Part shown: one piece after another, positions 1 to 12,080 of the stretch
Layout of the letters: the number at the start of each line of letters is the position of its first letter
Numbering within the stretch: the stretch's first letter is position 1
Origin: Heterobilharzia americana
Lineage: Eukaryota > Platyhelminthes > Trematoda > Strigeidida > Schistosomatidae
NCBI GenBank assembly: GCA_944470555.2
Contig: CALYCZ020000348.1
Coordinates: forward strand, 1-64,000
Length of the DNA: 64,000 nucleotides
Direction of reading: 5' to 3'
The notes under the pieces: generated by a model
What the model saw: the letters and a program-made list of their open reading frames with translations, nothing else
Databases searched by the model: none
Told to the model about the DNA's origin: nothing
Translations under genes and position numbers: made by a program

Positions 1-294
1 TAAAGTGACAATATTTTAAACATGCATTGTGTGAATCAATGGTTTTGTACTTTCAGTTTCTGAGAAATTTGCATTTAGTTAATGTAGGACCAGTTGACTG
101 AATAAAGTAATAGTTTACGACTGTCAAGCACAACATAGAAAAGTGTTTTAGGGTTCTTTATTACTTCACTTGTCTTCCGAATTCTACTTTTTTAAAAGCA
201 GATTTATATAAACTACTCAATCTGTCAAATTAAACTAATATCATTCTATTCCATTCCAGTAATCGCGTTTCTCTAATTTGAATGTCTCTTACAG

Positions 295-377
295 AAGCTG
301 ATGCAAAAAGCGATGAGGTTTTGGGAGACGACATTGACAGTCAGAACTCCAGGAAGTGGAAGACAACTTGTGAAAAG
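295..377 (+). CDS. Upstream copy, exon 3
   Basis: Acceptor CTCTTACAG, donor GTAAAT; encodes [18 protein letters not shown] and continues to phase 2. Same as 15073-15155. Confidence 0.83.
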
Positions 378-3300
378 GTAAATATCGTGTTCTCTCCAAA
401 TCTTTCATAGTTTGCATCACATTTCTACCGAGAAAACTGTTACCTTTTCTTCTCGTTTGGATGACTCTGAATTAATTAAGCGGATGTGGTAGATAGAATA
501 GTCGAATGAAACTCAAATTTGTACCAGTACATCTTTCTAACATTGATTCCTTTTAGAAAGGCGAAGTTAAGATTGATTATTAAATCGATGTTTATTAGCT
601 TAATATTTTTTATGTTCATTCGAAGAAACTGCAAAAATGGTGGGCACTATATACACGAAAAAAAGGGTTATGTTTACTGTTACAACTCGGAATGCAAACG
701 CGAAGCCATGTGTGGTCACGTAGAAGTTCCGGATGAATATGCAGCAGTGAGTCATCTATGTGTGTACATGAGATTTCAAAGTGGATTTATGTTAAAGCGT
801 AATGATTGCTTTTCTGATGTACGTGTCAAGTGTGCATGTACAGTTTCTTACTACGATGTTAGATAAAAGCACATTTATATAGATACAGATGATTAGCCTC
901 CAGTAATCGAAGATATCAAGTTATTGATTTGGAGACATTATAGAAATTTTACTATCAGTATTATACCGTTTCCTAAGTTAATCGATACCAGTGGATGAAC
1001 ATCAGATTAATAAATGAAAAAAAATATTTTTCGCTCTCTACATCAATTTACGTGGTGATCGGAGTATGAAAGATGGACGCTTTGTGGCGTCCAAATATGA
1101 CTGATAAAAATTTAGAATGAGACGCTTATGTTGTGATTGACTATTTTAAGAAACGACTTAAATTAGTGTGTTGCATTTTACCAATGCAAAGTTATCCCTG
1201 CAGTTCATCATGAAGATTTAATATATGTTAACAAACCATCAAACCAAATATTAGCTGAATGAGGTGCATATACAAATATGTTCGTCGAAAGGATCCTATG
1301 CATGTATGTAACTTGATTTAAAATGAAGGCAGTCTATCAGACTGTTATCAGTGAGAGTACAATAACTGAAGTAAAAGTCCTGGTTTGAGGCATCTGAACG
1401 TTTAGGGGCGCTTGTTTGAAACAAGATGACAAGGTATACTGTGGAGTTATCCAATCGCACAATCATCAAACTAAATTTTAGAAGCCTCATGACAATACAT
1501 TTCATGTAACTACTGCGACATAAAGTGTGGAGCAGAAAGTGCACATTGAAGAAAACTATGACAGAACGAGTTAATGTAAATTGTTCATAACACCAAATAT
1601 GCTTGGTCATAATAACTCAGTTAGAGCTCCACAGTCGATTTCAGATATTTATTCAGTTAATCTTCAGTTCTCATTCATGACAAGCTCAATTCTTCATAGA
1701 TATGTTTCCTAGTACCAAAATATATGCATTCTCAATTTACTATTTGGTTGTTTTCCACATTCATACCTTGTAAGTGTACGACTCGGCGCTTTCCTAAGCA
1801 ACCTAGAATGCCACTGCAGGCATCTTATTCTTATCATCACACACTGTTGGCAATGTGTAAACAACAAACAGAAGGTTAGCGCTTAGGTTCTGGAGTCGGC
1901 AGAATAGATTGTCTTGATACAAAAACTATATTCACAGCCTGAAGATTGCTTTCTAAAGGCGAAACCAGTACGTCATCAAAACAATCCTCAGTAAGTGCCT
2001 TTGAATTCAGTAGAACATAGGTTGTTTCTACATGTTGTTATACCACCTGATTGCTTTGATTTGACTCGCACTTCATTCCTTTGTAGTATCATTTGGGAGG
2101 GAGTGACTTCAACGACCACCCTAGAAACAAGTGAAGTAACCAATCAGACTTCTCTGTTTCATGAAAATCTGCCTTTCCAGCTGAAACAGAGAAATCCAAT
2201 TAGTGATTTCGACCTTTGCTAAGGTTGCCTATAAACTTTCACATTTCAAGTGCACATAACTGCTGTTAGCTGAAATTGTTTTTCCATGGATTGATAACAC
2301 GTAAACTAATTTGATTTTCACTACTAGAAAGTTATTCATTTGAAGGCAAATGCGTTTCTTTCATTCCTGGTGCGTCGAATTTCGCTCATGACTTCTTGAC
2401 ATCTGATATTAGATTTTAGATTTCTACTACGTTGTATTTGTTGATTTTGAGTGAAGGCACTGTCTAATTGATTTATCGAATTTGTTTTCTGAAAATCTCA
2501 ATTTGTCACAACCTTCAAAAGGATTTTTCTTTATCAAAATTATAAACGAAGAACATTTTAGGAAGGTCCTAACAACAGATCTGTGTTGTGACTGATTAAT
2601 TTGAATATTCTGCCTTACAGGAATGTTACCTAAAGTACTATGAGGATTTTTATAGACGTTATGACAATGGAACTGGTATACCGTCCAACGGTTACGTACT
2701 ATTGGTTGACGCAGCCGACACTGGAGCATGCTTAGGTGGAGCAGCCGCTTTCGCATCATCGTGTAGTATGGATCCCGAAACTGATAGGTTTGTCATTACA
2801 TATATTTGAAATATATTTGTAAATACGAGTGAAATGTTACAAGCAATCACTTCAAGCATACACAGAAGACACATGTGTGATAATTCTCCAGAGCTCAATA
2901 TATCCATTGATCCTAAGTTAATCGTTGATATCATTTTATTTAAACAGTTTACTAGTGTTACCTTGGTAGTCTTAAACTCGTTTTATTTTTTATCTATCAC
3001 CAGCCTTCCAGTTGAGTACCGTTGAGATCATAAGTTCAAGTTTAACGATGAACAATTTTCGAATCTGCCATCAACCAAAATTAGCCTCAGATTGTAATTA
3101 GTTGACTGTAGATAAGTACTTAACTAGTACGTTGTAACGTAGCGAAATTTCACATTTGGCTATTTTGTCAAGTGGGATTAGTACGAAAAGATGGATTTCC
3201 TCACGTCAACTGTCTTCTCAATGCTGCTTCCATTTATCACTTTGCTAACATTCGTCTTCATATTCATCAGATCATAAAGAATGTATAGATATTCAAAGTT

Positions 3301-3973
3301 GGATTAATCATAGCGACGGAGGAGCATGAAAATGATGCTTGCATTAGATGGAGCTTTTCATCATGTACGAAGATAAAGTCTTTATACATCTAGATTCAGT
3401 GTGCCAAATCTCTGCACCCCAAATACAAATTTTGGAATACAAGATGGAACTTTGTTTCTTCAAATGCAAAATATTAAGTCCTGATGCTACGAGTATTTCC
3501 TTTGCATTTTAGACCAGTTATTGGATACGTCAACTTGTGTTCAAGTAAGATGGATATCACATATCCTGGGGTTAAAAATACACTGGGAGTCCTCATTCAT
3601 GAGATTGGCCATGCCCTCGTAAGTTTCTTTGTTGCTTCAGCTTTGTTTTTCATCACAGCATATCATCAAGATTGTCTCGTTTTTCGATTATGTCGAACCC
3701 TAGATCACTGTAACATTAATCTTATTGATGCCGACACTCCATAATGCAAGTTCAAATAAAACACATTTTGCAATAGAAATTCTAAACTTCAGATCAACCC
3801 GCTTTTTTATTTTCAAAATTCCATCATGTTCAATGCTATTGTATTTTCCTGTTGCAGGGATTTTCGGCTTACAATTTCCCCTTCATGCGTTATCCAAGTG
3901 GGAAACCTCGAACTCCCAGAGGTAAAGATAAGATGCCGCTAAAAAAGGACAAGTATGGCTACTACCTCCCAAG
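295..3973 (+). CDS. Upstream partial copy of gene A (exons 3-7), open frame
   Basis: Exons 295-377, 626-746, 2621-2787, 3513-3618 and 3858-3973 repeat exons 3-7 of gene A in the same order and phase, with the zinc helix HEIGHAL in 3513-3618. Exon 4 here has seven A's and stays open. No exon 8-16 follows before the gene A promoter, and exons 1-2 would lie left of the window. This copy is therefore either a truncated gene, or supplies exons spliced across about 20 kb to exon 8 of gene A (the phase 2 end of 3973 fits), or is an assembly duplicate. Differences seen over 4.3 kb are about five substitutions or single-base indels. Confidence 0.8.
626..746 (+). CDS. Upstream copy, exon 4 (intact)
   Basis: 121 nt reading [20 protein letters not shown] then [18 protein letters not shown]. 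The Cys pairs suit the M8 N-terminal region. This is the intact version of the frameshifted exon at 15404-15523. Confidence 0.83.
1921..2222 (+). pseudogene. Coding-like fragment in intron 4 (unknown gene)
   Basis: The frame [20 protein letters not shown] - stop - [20 protein letters not shown] continues to about 2222 ([17 protein letters not shown]) with a single stop, where the copy at 10758 has CAA. Looks like a piece of a protein-coding gene copied into the intron; I do not recognise the protein. Repeated unchanged at 16697-16998. Confidence 0.55.
2621..2787 (+). CDS. Upstream copy, exon 5
   Basis: Identical in reading to 17397-17563 ([17 protein letters not shown] ... [11 protein letters not shown]). 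Confidence 0.83.
3513..3618 (+). CDS. Upstream copy, exon 6 (HExxH)
   Basis: PVIGYVNLC ... HEIGHAL with donor GTAAGT. Full zinc motif present. Confidence 0.9.
3858..3973 (+). CDS. Upstream copy, exon 7
   Basis: [15 protein letters not shown] ... GYYLP, phase 2 end with donor GTAATA. Last gene A exon seen before the retrotransposon at 4415. Confidence 0.85.
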
Positions 3974-4414
3974 GTAATATATTTTAAACTGAGTGGTATC
4001 ACAGAGGGAAAATTGCATTCACTTATGCATGATATTACTGCACATCATAAAGTGCATTGCAACGGAATGCATACCATTAGTTATATTCTATAAATAACAA
4101 CGAAGATGCACCTTCTACTGGTTTGCTTATTGCAACTTCCAAAATAATATAAAATCAAACGTGTCTCAAAGAGTTGTTAAGACAGAGTGAGGTGATCGTG
4201 AATCTAGGTGGGATATTTGAATGCAGTTTCAGTTTATGTTGAAGCTTTACTATTTTTCTCGACCTAGAATAAGGTATATTGGTTTTGTTTTGCGTAATTG
4301 GATAACATAATAAAAAGTATATTAGTGTTTATTCACGAATCCCAATATTTTGTTGCTCATGTTGCATTTTGAGTGTGTAATTTATGACACCTCGGTATCC
4401 GAAGAAATCAAAAG

Positions 4415-7209
4415 ATTATTATTATTTGTCCTTTGGGATCATAGTGGAACATAGGGCTTCAGTAGCACATCGCCATTGCACTCTCTTCTCTCTAGTCTTT
4501 TCAACCTGGCTCCAGTACTGTCCAGAAACCTTCATTTCTTCCTCACACCATCTCCCCCATGTCACCCTCGGACACTGAACTCATCGTTTCTCATTTGGCT
4601 TCCACTTGAAGGCCAGGACTGACCTGGTGCATGATGACTCCTATCGGTCTTCTCAGTCAGTGTCCAATCAGATCCATCTCCACTTTCTTCTGCATATTTC
4701 TGGGTTAATGGGTTCTTGGTTGGTTCGTTGCCAGCCAGCCAGCCAGAATGAGTTCCTTATTGCTTACTCTTTCTGGCCTCCTGATCTGAGCTTCAGTATC
4801 GAGCGTGGCCAGTTGTTGATGAATGTCTGTAGTTTGTTGGAAATGCTTTCGTAACGCGTCAAGTCTCTCAACCATCACGTAGAAACACTGACTTGACATT
4901 AGTATTAGTGTTGGAAATCCATATCTTGTTCAAGCTTTATGCTGAGTGAAGTGCAGTAGATCTTTACACTGATTTAAGGTTAATGAATGTCTGTCTTGCC
5001 GCCTTTCCGATCCTGGCTTCGACATTCTCATCTGTGCCTCCACCTGTAGTTGAAAGGATGCTGCTCTGCCTAGGTAGGTGAATGAGACAACATGCTTTAG
5101 ATTTCTATCGTTCATGGTGATTGGTGCTTCTTGCTGTTGATGTGATTTGGTGGGTATCTTCATCACCTCTGTCTTCTCTACGTTCACCTGAAGGAAGTCC
5201 CATCTTCGCTATCGAGCCTCGCCTTGCCTCACCTCCCCTGCCAACGTTTTGGTTTTCGCCTGTACACCTTCAAGTTTGCGTGACAAGACATTGGACATAA
5301 TTCTGTATTGGCGAAATCCAAATCTGCTAGTGTCTTTTCATCGGTCAAACAGCACATGCGTCTCTCCTCGCTCCCCACATTTTTTGCGTGATCCAGTCGA
5401 GTCCAGTCGAGTAGACCACAATCAGGAAGGTAATCGGTGATAGTAGACGGCAACCTTGTCTTAATCCTGTCTTCACTTCATGGGCATTACTGACTAGCTT
5501 CACACTGTGAATCACACGGCATGCAGCCTGTAGCATTATATAGCATGTAGTGGCTGTTGAATGAGGTTGGTAGAGGTTTGTGGCACTGAAACCGTGGTGT
5601 TGTAGCATGATTCAGTTGACTTCCATTCTATGCTCTGTTCTATGATCCTGTGTAGTGTGTCGTTACATTGTGGTCCCCATATGATTTGTTATTCCTGAAG
5701 CCAGCCAGTCAGCAGATTCCAGTCATAATTTTGAGTCCAGAGAATCCTTTATCTCTCCAGGATAATGTGGCCTAATATTTTGTCGTGGGTGGAGAGGAGA
5801 ATGATTCCGCACCAGTTTGTGTTCTTCGAAGACTTAGGTCACCCTTCTTTGGGAGCATGACAGGGTAGCCCTTCTACTAATCAATCGACAGGTGCCTTTT
5901 CTTCCTTCCAAAACTTCCGCAACAGTGATGAGAGCATGTCCACCACTGATATCTCTGCGTCTGCTTTCAGTGTTTCCGGCGGAATTTCGTCTAGACCTGC
6001 TGCTTTCCCGGGTTTCAGCGACTTTATGGCGTTCAGGACATCGCGTTTCGTCGGAGGGCTTGTCTTCACTGATAGTTCTGTATCTGGGCCGCTGGTGGTA
6101 TTTCTAGACGTGTTGCAGGTGGTGGTCGATTCAAGAGTTTACTGAAGTGTTCAGCCTATCGTTTCCTTTGTTCCTACTCTTTGGTGGTAACTGGGTTCCC
6201 TTCGCTATCTCTCATTGGTTTCATCGGTGTTCATCTCTTCCCTAGCAGATAGTAACCAGGTTATTTGATGTAATGTTGTCAGGACTCCGTCTCTCCTACC
6301 TGCAGCCTGTTCTGCTTCACTTGCCAATGTGTCGTAGAAGTGTCTTTTTACTTTCCACACACTCTTCTTCACTCCTTTCTACAGTGTAGTGTTTTATATG
6401 TTGTACTGAGTTCCTCCTTTCTTTGTTAATCCCTGCTCTGCACTGCACTGCACTGCACTGCACTGGTTCATCTTCTACTTCACCATCACCATCTTCCTCT
6501 CCCCACTCTATCAGCTTCCATATGTCCCTCGAGATCCATACCTTGTCTCGTCTCGTCTTGCTACTTCTTCCTTCCTAACACGGTTGTGCATGTCTCCTTC
6601 CACATCTCTTTCAAACAGTTCCAGTGTTCTTTCACGTCCGATCCTTCAGGGATGTTGCTCAATGTCTCCCACTCTGTCCTGATGACTGACTCATGTGAAG
6701 TAGTTTCATCCTCTGTACTTTCGTCCTTCAGTTCACTTTCTCTTCTGAGTGTTCAACTTCAACTGTGGTCTATCATCACCAGCTTCTCTCAAGGCTTTCA
6801 ACTTGATTTTGCAGGTAGCTTCCTTGCACTGGATGGTGAGTGGGCTGAACCCACATCTGCTCCACTTCCTCCTCTGATCTTGTGTCCAGTAGGCTGACTG
6901 TGTCTCCACTTTCTTCACATTGAGATGAAGTCGATGTGATGTTTGGTGTAGTGTGTCCATCTGGTGAATGGTGAAATCAAGTGCATGTCGCTGCCTTGTG
7001 AATATCCCCGTGTTTGTACAAACTACCTCTAGTCACCAAATCGTTGAATGTGCATAAGTCTGCAAATAGTTCTCCATCTTCGTTCATCATTTCACTGAGT
7101 GCTTCTCGACTCATGATCGGTTCTCCTCCTGTGTTGTTGGCTTCCAGTTTCGCATTCATGTCACCCCACCCATTAGAATGGATTTCGATGTCACCAACTG
7201 TGTTGGGGT
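4415..7209 (-). mobile_element. SR2-like (RTE-clade) non-LTR retrotransposon, 5'-truncated
   Basis: Read on the minus strand it carries decayed pieces of an endonuclease/reverse-transcriptase protein: the linker LKPGKAAGLDEIPPETLK before the RT core (5881-6069), KTGLRQGC (5345-5608) and the C-terminal part toward 4440. The low end has a TAT/ATT tail. Many frame breaks. Almost identical to 45337-48130, including the same frame breaks. It lacks the 5' part beyond 7209, where innexin-related sequence begins. Confidence 0.85.
6439..6467. repeat. CACTG pentanucleotide run inside retrotransposon
   Basis: Five tandem ACTGC-type units. The sister element at 47350-47388 has a longer, interrupted run and the one at 21550-21570 a shorter one, so the unit number varies between copies. 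Confidence 0.85.
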
Positions 7210-7249
7210 CTTTTCCAATACACATTAGTTTCATATTGGATTTGTTTAT

Positions 7250-8900
7250 TTGATTTATAATACCCAGTGATCTGGTATTATTTGCTTGATGACGTTTAGA
7301 GCATAAATTATTACTGCTCATAATCATATGAATGTAATCACCTCACTTTCGACATTTGAATTTTATAGTTATTTCACCTCATATGAGTTGTTTGTATTGG
7401 TAGCAAATTCTACCACAGTGCCCAACTTTTACGCCTATATTAATTGGTAACATTAGGACAGTATTTCATGACTACATTGGTGTGCTGTCCACCATCGATA
7501 ATCAGTGGAGTGAATGCAGATTCGTATCCCGCAAATTTATGCTGGATTGAAGGCACACTGCCTATTAATTTTACATCTGGAATTGTACCTCATAAACTAC
7601 AAGACTGGAATTACTGTCAATGGGTTCCAGTAGTACTTGGCTCACAGGCTATCCTGTATTATTTACCAGGCATAATTTGGAGTATATTCACATTCAATCG
7701 CACTGGAACTGATTTAAAAAATGTAATGCGTCAAGCCAACCCAGTTACAAAGAAAGATGGTGAAAAAAGACAAAAAAGGTTGAACATATTGCTAAAACAC
7801 TGGAATTATTATTGTTTGGTCGTCGTGAATACCTTAGTGGTGACAGTTTAGGTGCTTCCTTTTTACGTTCAATGGCTTTTACGCCAGGTAAACATCATAG
7901 GAACAACTTAGTCTACGCATATTTGGCAGTCAAGATCGTATACTCCGTCGTTGGACTTTGTCGGTAGCAAATGATGTACCTTTTCTTACGTTTTGATTCA
8001 TGTCAAGGCTACTGGTTATTTGGACTGTGTGTTCTCCCTGATATTATACATGGAAAGCGATGGTCGGAGACACAAGTATTCCCTCGACTTGGAATGTGTA
8101 GGCAGACGCTTCAATATGTTGGAGCTAGTAATATACTTTTCGCCCAATGAATCCTTCCAATCAACATTTTGAATGAAAATATTTATATATTCTTATTCTT
8201 CTTTCTTGGTTCAGCCATGCTATTGACTATGCTAAGTATACCACTTTGATTGCATCGTATGGGACTGAAAAAGCGTCAGTGACACTTTGTATGAAGATTC
8301 TTAAAAATGGCCGATTTCTATGACCGTGATGATGCAGAAATATCTATTCCTATAGATCGATTTATGGCTGAATTTGTGAGACAAGATGGACATTTTATAC
8401 TACGTATGCTGTCTATGAACGCTGGAGTTTTAGTGACTGCAGAGATTGTTTGTAATTTGTTTGCAGTCTACAAGAAACGTTTTGTTAGAATCGACTTCCA
8501 TGGCCCACCTATCATGCATAAATCTCATTTATATCATGATTATAATGCTTATTTGTCACATCATTCACACGATATTCCAAATGGTCTACCGAGATCGAAT
8601 AATATCGACGAAAGTCATCCCGGATTCTTGAGTTTGTGACTGGAAGAGGCCGGTTCCATCTTCTCCACTAGTATCAGAAAATACTGTCCCACCAGCGTTT
8701 CAGTACCCAGAAGGAATGAAAGATGCGGAGATCTATCCGATAAGTGTGGTACGTAATATGCCACTGGATGGTTTTGTCGAACCCATCAACAATGTCACTA
8801 ATGTCAATCAGTATAGTCCAAGAAAACTCGACGACACTATGATTGTCAATGGGAAAGAACAGACGAAGAAAGTTCCTCATTGTGTTCCGAGTGAAGTATG
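7250..8900 (+). pseudogene. Decayed innexin copy
   Basis: Gap-junction protein relic. The first frame (7444-7849) reads VTLGQYFMTTLVCCPPSI, then PANLCWIEG and an NYCQWVPVVLGSQAILYYLP membrane segment. The frame then shifts to LVYAYLAVKIVYSVVGLC (stop TAG), YWLFGLCVLPDIIHGKRWSE, FPRLGMC, a stop where the family has Cys, and ILPINILNE. A third part (8307-8639) is the last membrane segment and cytoplasmic tail. The order and the YWxFG, W-S-E and LPIN motifs are those of innexins. About 1.2 kb without introns, with at least one frameshift and several stops, suggests an old retrocopy. Confidence 0.85.
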
Positions 8901-9217
8901 ATGATGATTTTTGTCTTCAGTCATTGAGGAGAAGAAAGACACCAGTCATATAAAGCTACCACCCTATCCACCTACGTTTCTTTTTCCTTTCCCTACAATG
9001 TTCACATTTAAATCGTTTTGTTATATGTGTGTGACTTAGGCTTTTGTGTTGTATTTTGTGTCTAAGACAAGCAAATTATCAATCTCTCTGTTATCAATAA
9101 CAATTTCTTTTCTGTGTGTGGTTTTATTTATCTAACTATGGAATAATGTTGGATTATTTCAGGTGAAATACTGGATAGTACGCAATCTGTGTCATTTGTT
9201 ACCATCGCTAATATCAT

Positions 9218-9284
<67 letters not shown>
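9218..9284. repeat. (ACT)n microsatellite
   Basis: About 22 uninterrupted ACT units, in the 3' flank of the innexin relic. The minus strand gives an artificial poly-serine frame. Confidence 0.95.
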
Positions 9285-9285
<1 letters not shown>

Positions 9286-9426
9286 ATCGACCCACCACTA
9301 CTTGTTAAGTTACTGTTGATGTAAATGAGTGAACTGGCGTTTCCCTCTTCGTTATATATCCAACAAAATGTGAAAATGTGTCTTATAGTCTCCAATCACA
9401 GTGCAAAGTACTGAAACTGACCAAAT

Positions 9427-9445
9427 TATAATAATAATAATAATG
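9427..9445. repeat. (AAT)n run
   Basis: Six AAT units, possibly the tail of an otherwise lost non-LTR insertion; no element body is visible next to it. Confidence 0.7.
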
Positions 9446-10757
9446 ACAGTGGCAGTGAACGTAATGGAAATATAGTTTATGGACAGCACATATTAAATCT
9501 GCGTGTTCGTGTGCATTATGAGCAACGTTCAGACCACTTTCTGTATATTCAGTCTCAAATGTTTCCTTTTCTAGACTGCAGTTGTATTACAATTATGCTG
9601 TTTTGTATAAAAATTGTTTTTATTTTGTACTAGTAGTTTTGATGTGTTTTTCTCTTTCTAGATATACAGCTAGTTCAATATTCTATAAATGGCTGAAATA
9701 CGTGTTCTGGGTTGGCACCATATATTGCATAGTGAATTTTTAATTGTGTTAGGTGGTAGATTTTTGTTTGAGAAAGAAAAGGAGAAAAGTTTACGTTGAA
9801 TAAAGAAATAGAAAATAGAAAAGTAAGAAAAAATTCACTCACTTGACTCTCACTGTATGAACATTAATCAATCCCTAAATTAGTGGACGGTCATAATAGC
9901 GACTGAAATCTGGACAGACAATAAAATCCAAGAGATCAACTCACCTATTAACTTTAAAGTGAACATATTCACAACAAAGATATGCAACAGACATCTCTAG
10001 TACTTCATCAAACTGTGAGTATACCTCCTTGATAATGCCGCACATGTTAACGTGGACAGCAGTGAAAACGCATTGTCATTGGTCTGCAGTTCTTTAAATG
10101 TTTATTCCTTTGCACCACAATATCAACTTCTGATAGTGTAAATCTATATTGCTGTGAACAATAACACTTGAGTAGATATTCACTTGGATTACATGGAAAC
10201 TCACAGATCCCCCATATAGTCACTGTGAATTCTTTCAGTCTCCGCAGCTATAAGCATAAGAATTTATGGTCAAACAGACGTTTATCTAGAGTGACCAGGC
10301 GTTGCGAAGACGAATCAAGGATGTCGACTGCTTGTAACGGGAATTTGGAATATTTTGCATGAACTTGATGCTACCATTGGTAAAAAAATTAAGTATGACT
10401 GAAAACTATCTAAACTTTAACACTCTTTAAATGCTCAAAAATGGTATTTTCTTGTTCGTGTCATAACTTGTGGAATGTTGTGATGTTTTTAATTGAATTT
10501 ACTGACAGCCTTCCCATATTATTCAGCTCCCGTAAGACCTTGTACATTTTCCAACATATATCAATGTGCTGATGCATGTAAACTGACATATCTCATGTCA
10601 GAATTTAATGTGAGAATAAAATGTTTATTCATTTGTTAATTTAATAAACAGAATTACCCTTCACGCAATAAACGAACGGTAATCTGACACATAGCAATGG
10701 AAAACGCTTAATTGGAGAAGATCATTTGTATCCACTTTCCAGAACTCCGCACCAATT
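9446..10757. other. No gene seen
   Basis: AT-rich sequence with frequent stops in all frames. No exon, repeat or RNA gene recognised. Confidence 0.5.
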
Positions 10758-10894
10758 TCAAAAACTATATTCACAGCCTGAAGATTGCTTTCTAAAGGCA
10801 AAACCAGTACGTCATCAAAACAATCCTCAACAAGTGCCATTGAATTCAGTAGAACATGGGTTGTTTCCACATATTGTAATACCAGATGATAGCT
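10758..10894 (+). repeat. Coding-like fragment, third copy
   Basis: Open frame [20 protein letters not shown] then [19 protein letters not shown]. About 90% like 1921-2058 and 16697-16834, where the same frame is broken by TAA. Origin unknown. It abuts a retrotransposon fragment at about 10897. Confidence 0.75.
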
Positions 10895-10896
10895 TG

Positions 10897-11578
10897 GGTA
10901 GCTTCTTTGTACTGGATGGTGAGTGGGCTGAACCCACATCTGCTCCACTTCCTCCTCTGATCTTGTGTCCAGTAGGCTGACTGTGTCTCCACTTTCTTCA
11001 CATTGAGATGAAGTCGATGTGATGTTTGGTGTAGTGTGTCCATCTGGTGAATGGTGAAATCAAGTGCATGTCGCTGCCTTGTGAATATCCCCGTGTTTGT
11101 ACACACTACCTCCAATCACCAAATCGTTGAATGTGCATAAGTCTGCAAATAGTTCTCCATCTTCGTTCATCATTTCACTGAGTGCTTCTCGACTCATGAT
11201 CGGTTCTCCTCCTGTGTTGTTGGCTTCCAGTTTCGCATTCATGTCACCCCACCCATTAGAATGGATTTCGATGTCACCAACTGCGTTGGAGTCTTGTCCA
11301 GTACTGATTGCAGTTGTTTGTGGACTTTCTCCCTCTCCACTTGGTCTGCATTATTTGTAGGTGCATAGGGTAGCGTAGCATTGTATGATTGTGACTTGCC
11401 TTCCTCTTGAGTTGAATCCATCTTGCTGTCATGATGCTGATGCGGGAGGAGGAGATTGGTTCCCACTGTATGAGAGAGAGCCTTCGGTGTGTTGGGGGCA
11501 TCATGATAGCCACTGAGAAACTCAGTGCGCTCGTAGTTATCATCTGGGTGACAATATCGGAGTAGATTATTCACTCTG
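10897..11578 (-). mobile_element. SR2-like retrotransposon fragment (endonuclease part)
   Basis: Minus-strand match to 47745-48418. Reads the endonuclease [12 protein letters not shown] segment (in 11060-11242: [20 protein letters not shown]) and upstream endonuclease parts. Ends sharply at 11578 next to a 490-bp block shared with 22994-23487. Confidence 0.85.
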
Positions 11579-12080
11579 CAGAGAAGAACTTGTTAACTAG
11601 CTTTCTTTGTCTTGTTCTTGTTTACATGTTGAATATGTTGTTAACCAGTTTTGACGCTAGACGTGCAGTAGGATTTTGGGTTTAGGAACGCTCGTAATGT
11701 GCGCATAACTCTGCTTGAATATTTTGTTGACTTCACTAAGGGAAAATCATGTGGAAATATCACTCGTTTACTGGAAAACCTAGTTCAACAATTCGCATCC
11801 CGAACTTTTAGTTTCCAGATGATGAGATTGTTCTTGAAAAATAAGTACCTGTTAGAATATTAGTGATGTTCATTGACTGAATCTTATTTAAAGTGGTTTG
11901 ATGATTTGTGTAGTGAGAGTGAGGGCAGGTTTTCGTTGTTTGGATTTTACACGCACAACATTCATTTGACAAGGCACATACAGCTTGTTGCTTTTAAGAC
12001 GTAGTCACATGCTTTCACACTAAGCAGACAAAGGTGATTCTTGCCTCTGATTTTAAGGGTCAAGTCTGGCTGAAATTACC
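11579..12080. repeat. 490-bp block shared with 22994-23487
   Basis: Begins GAAGAACTTGTTAACTAGC and ends near GTCAAGTCT in both places, with few differences. Together with the adjoining retrotransposon part it marks a segmental duplication of about 1.2-1.6 kb. Confidence 0.85.

Larger units (their letters stand above)
1..4340. repeat. Upstream copy of near-identical duplication
   Basis: Matches 14779-19117 base for base with an offset of 14778, dropping to 14777 and 14776 at two single-A deletions, plus a few substitutions (for example near 3822 and 4130). It starts at the window edge exactly at the donor of exon 2, so the true left limit is not visible. It ends just before the (AAT)n tail of a minus-strand retrotransposon in both copies. 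Confidence 0.95.

Noticed and set aside
5881..6145. Plus-strand frames opposite the retrotransposon RT.
   Set aside because: Shadows of the minus-strand element.
9192..9395. Minus-strand frame with a long serine run.
   Set aside because: It is the translation of the ACT microsatellite.
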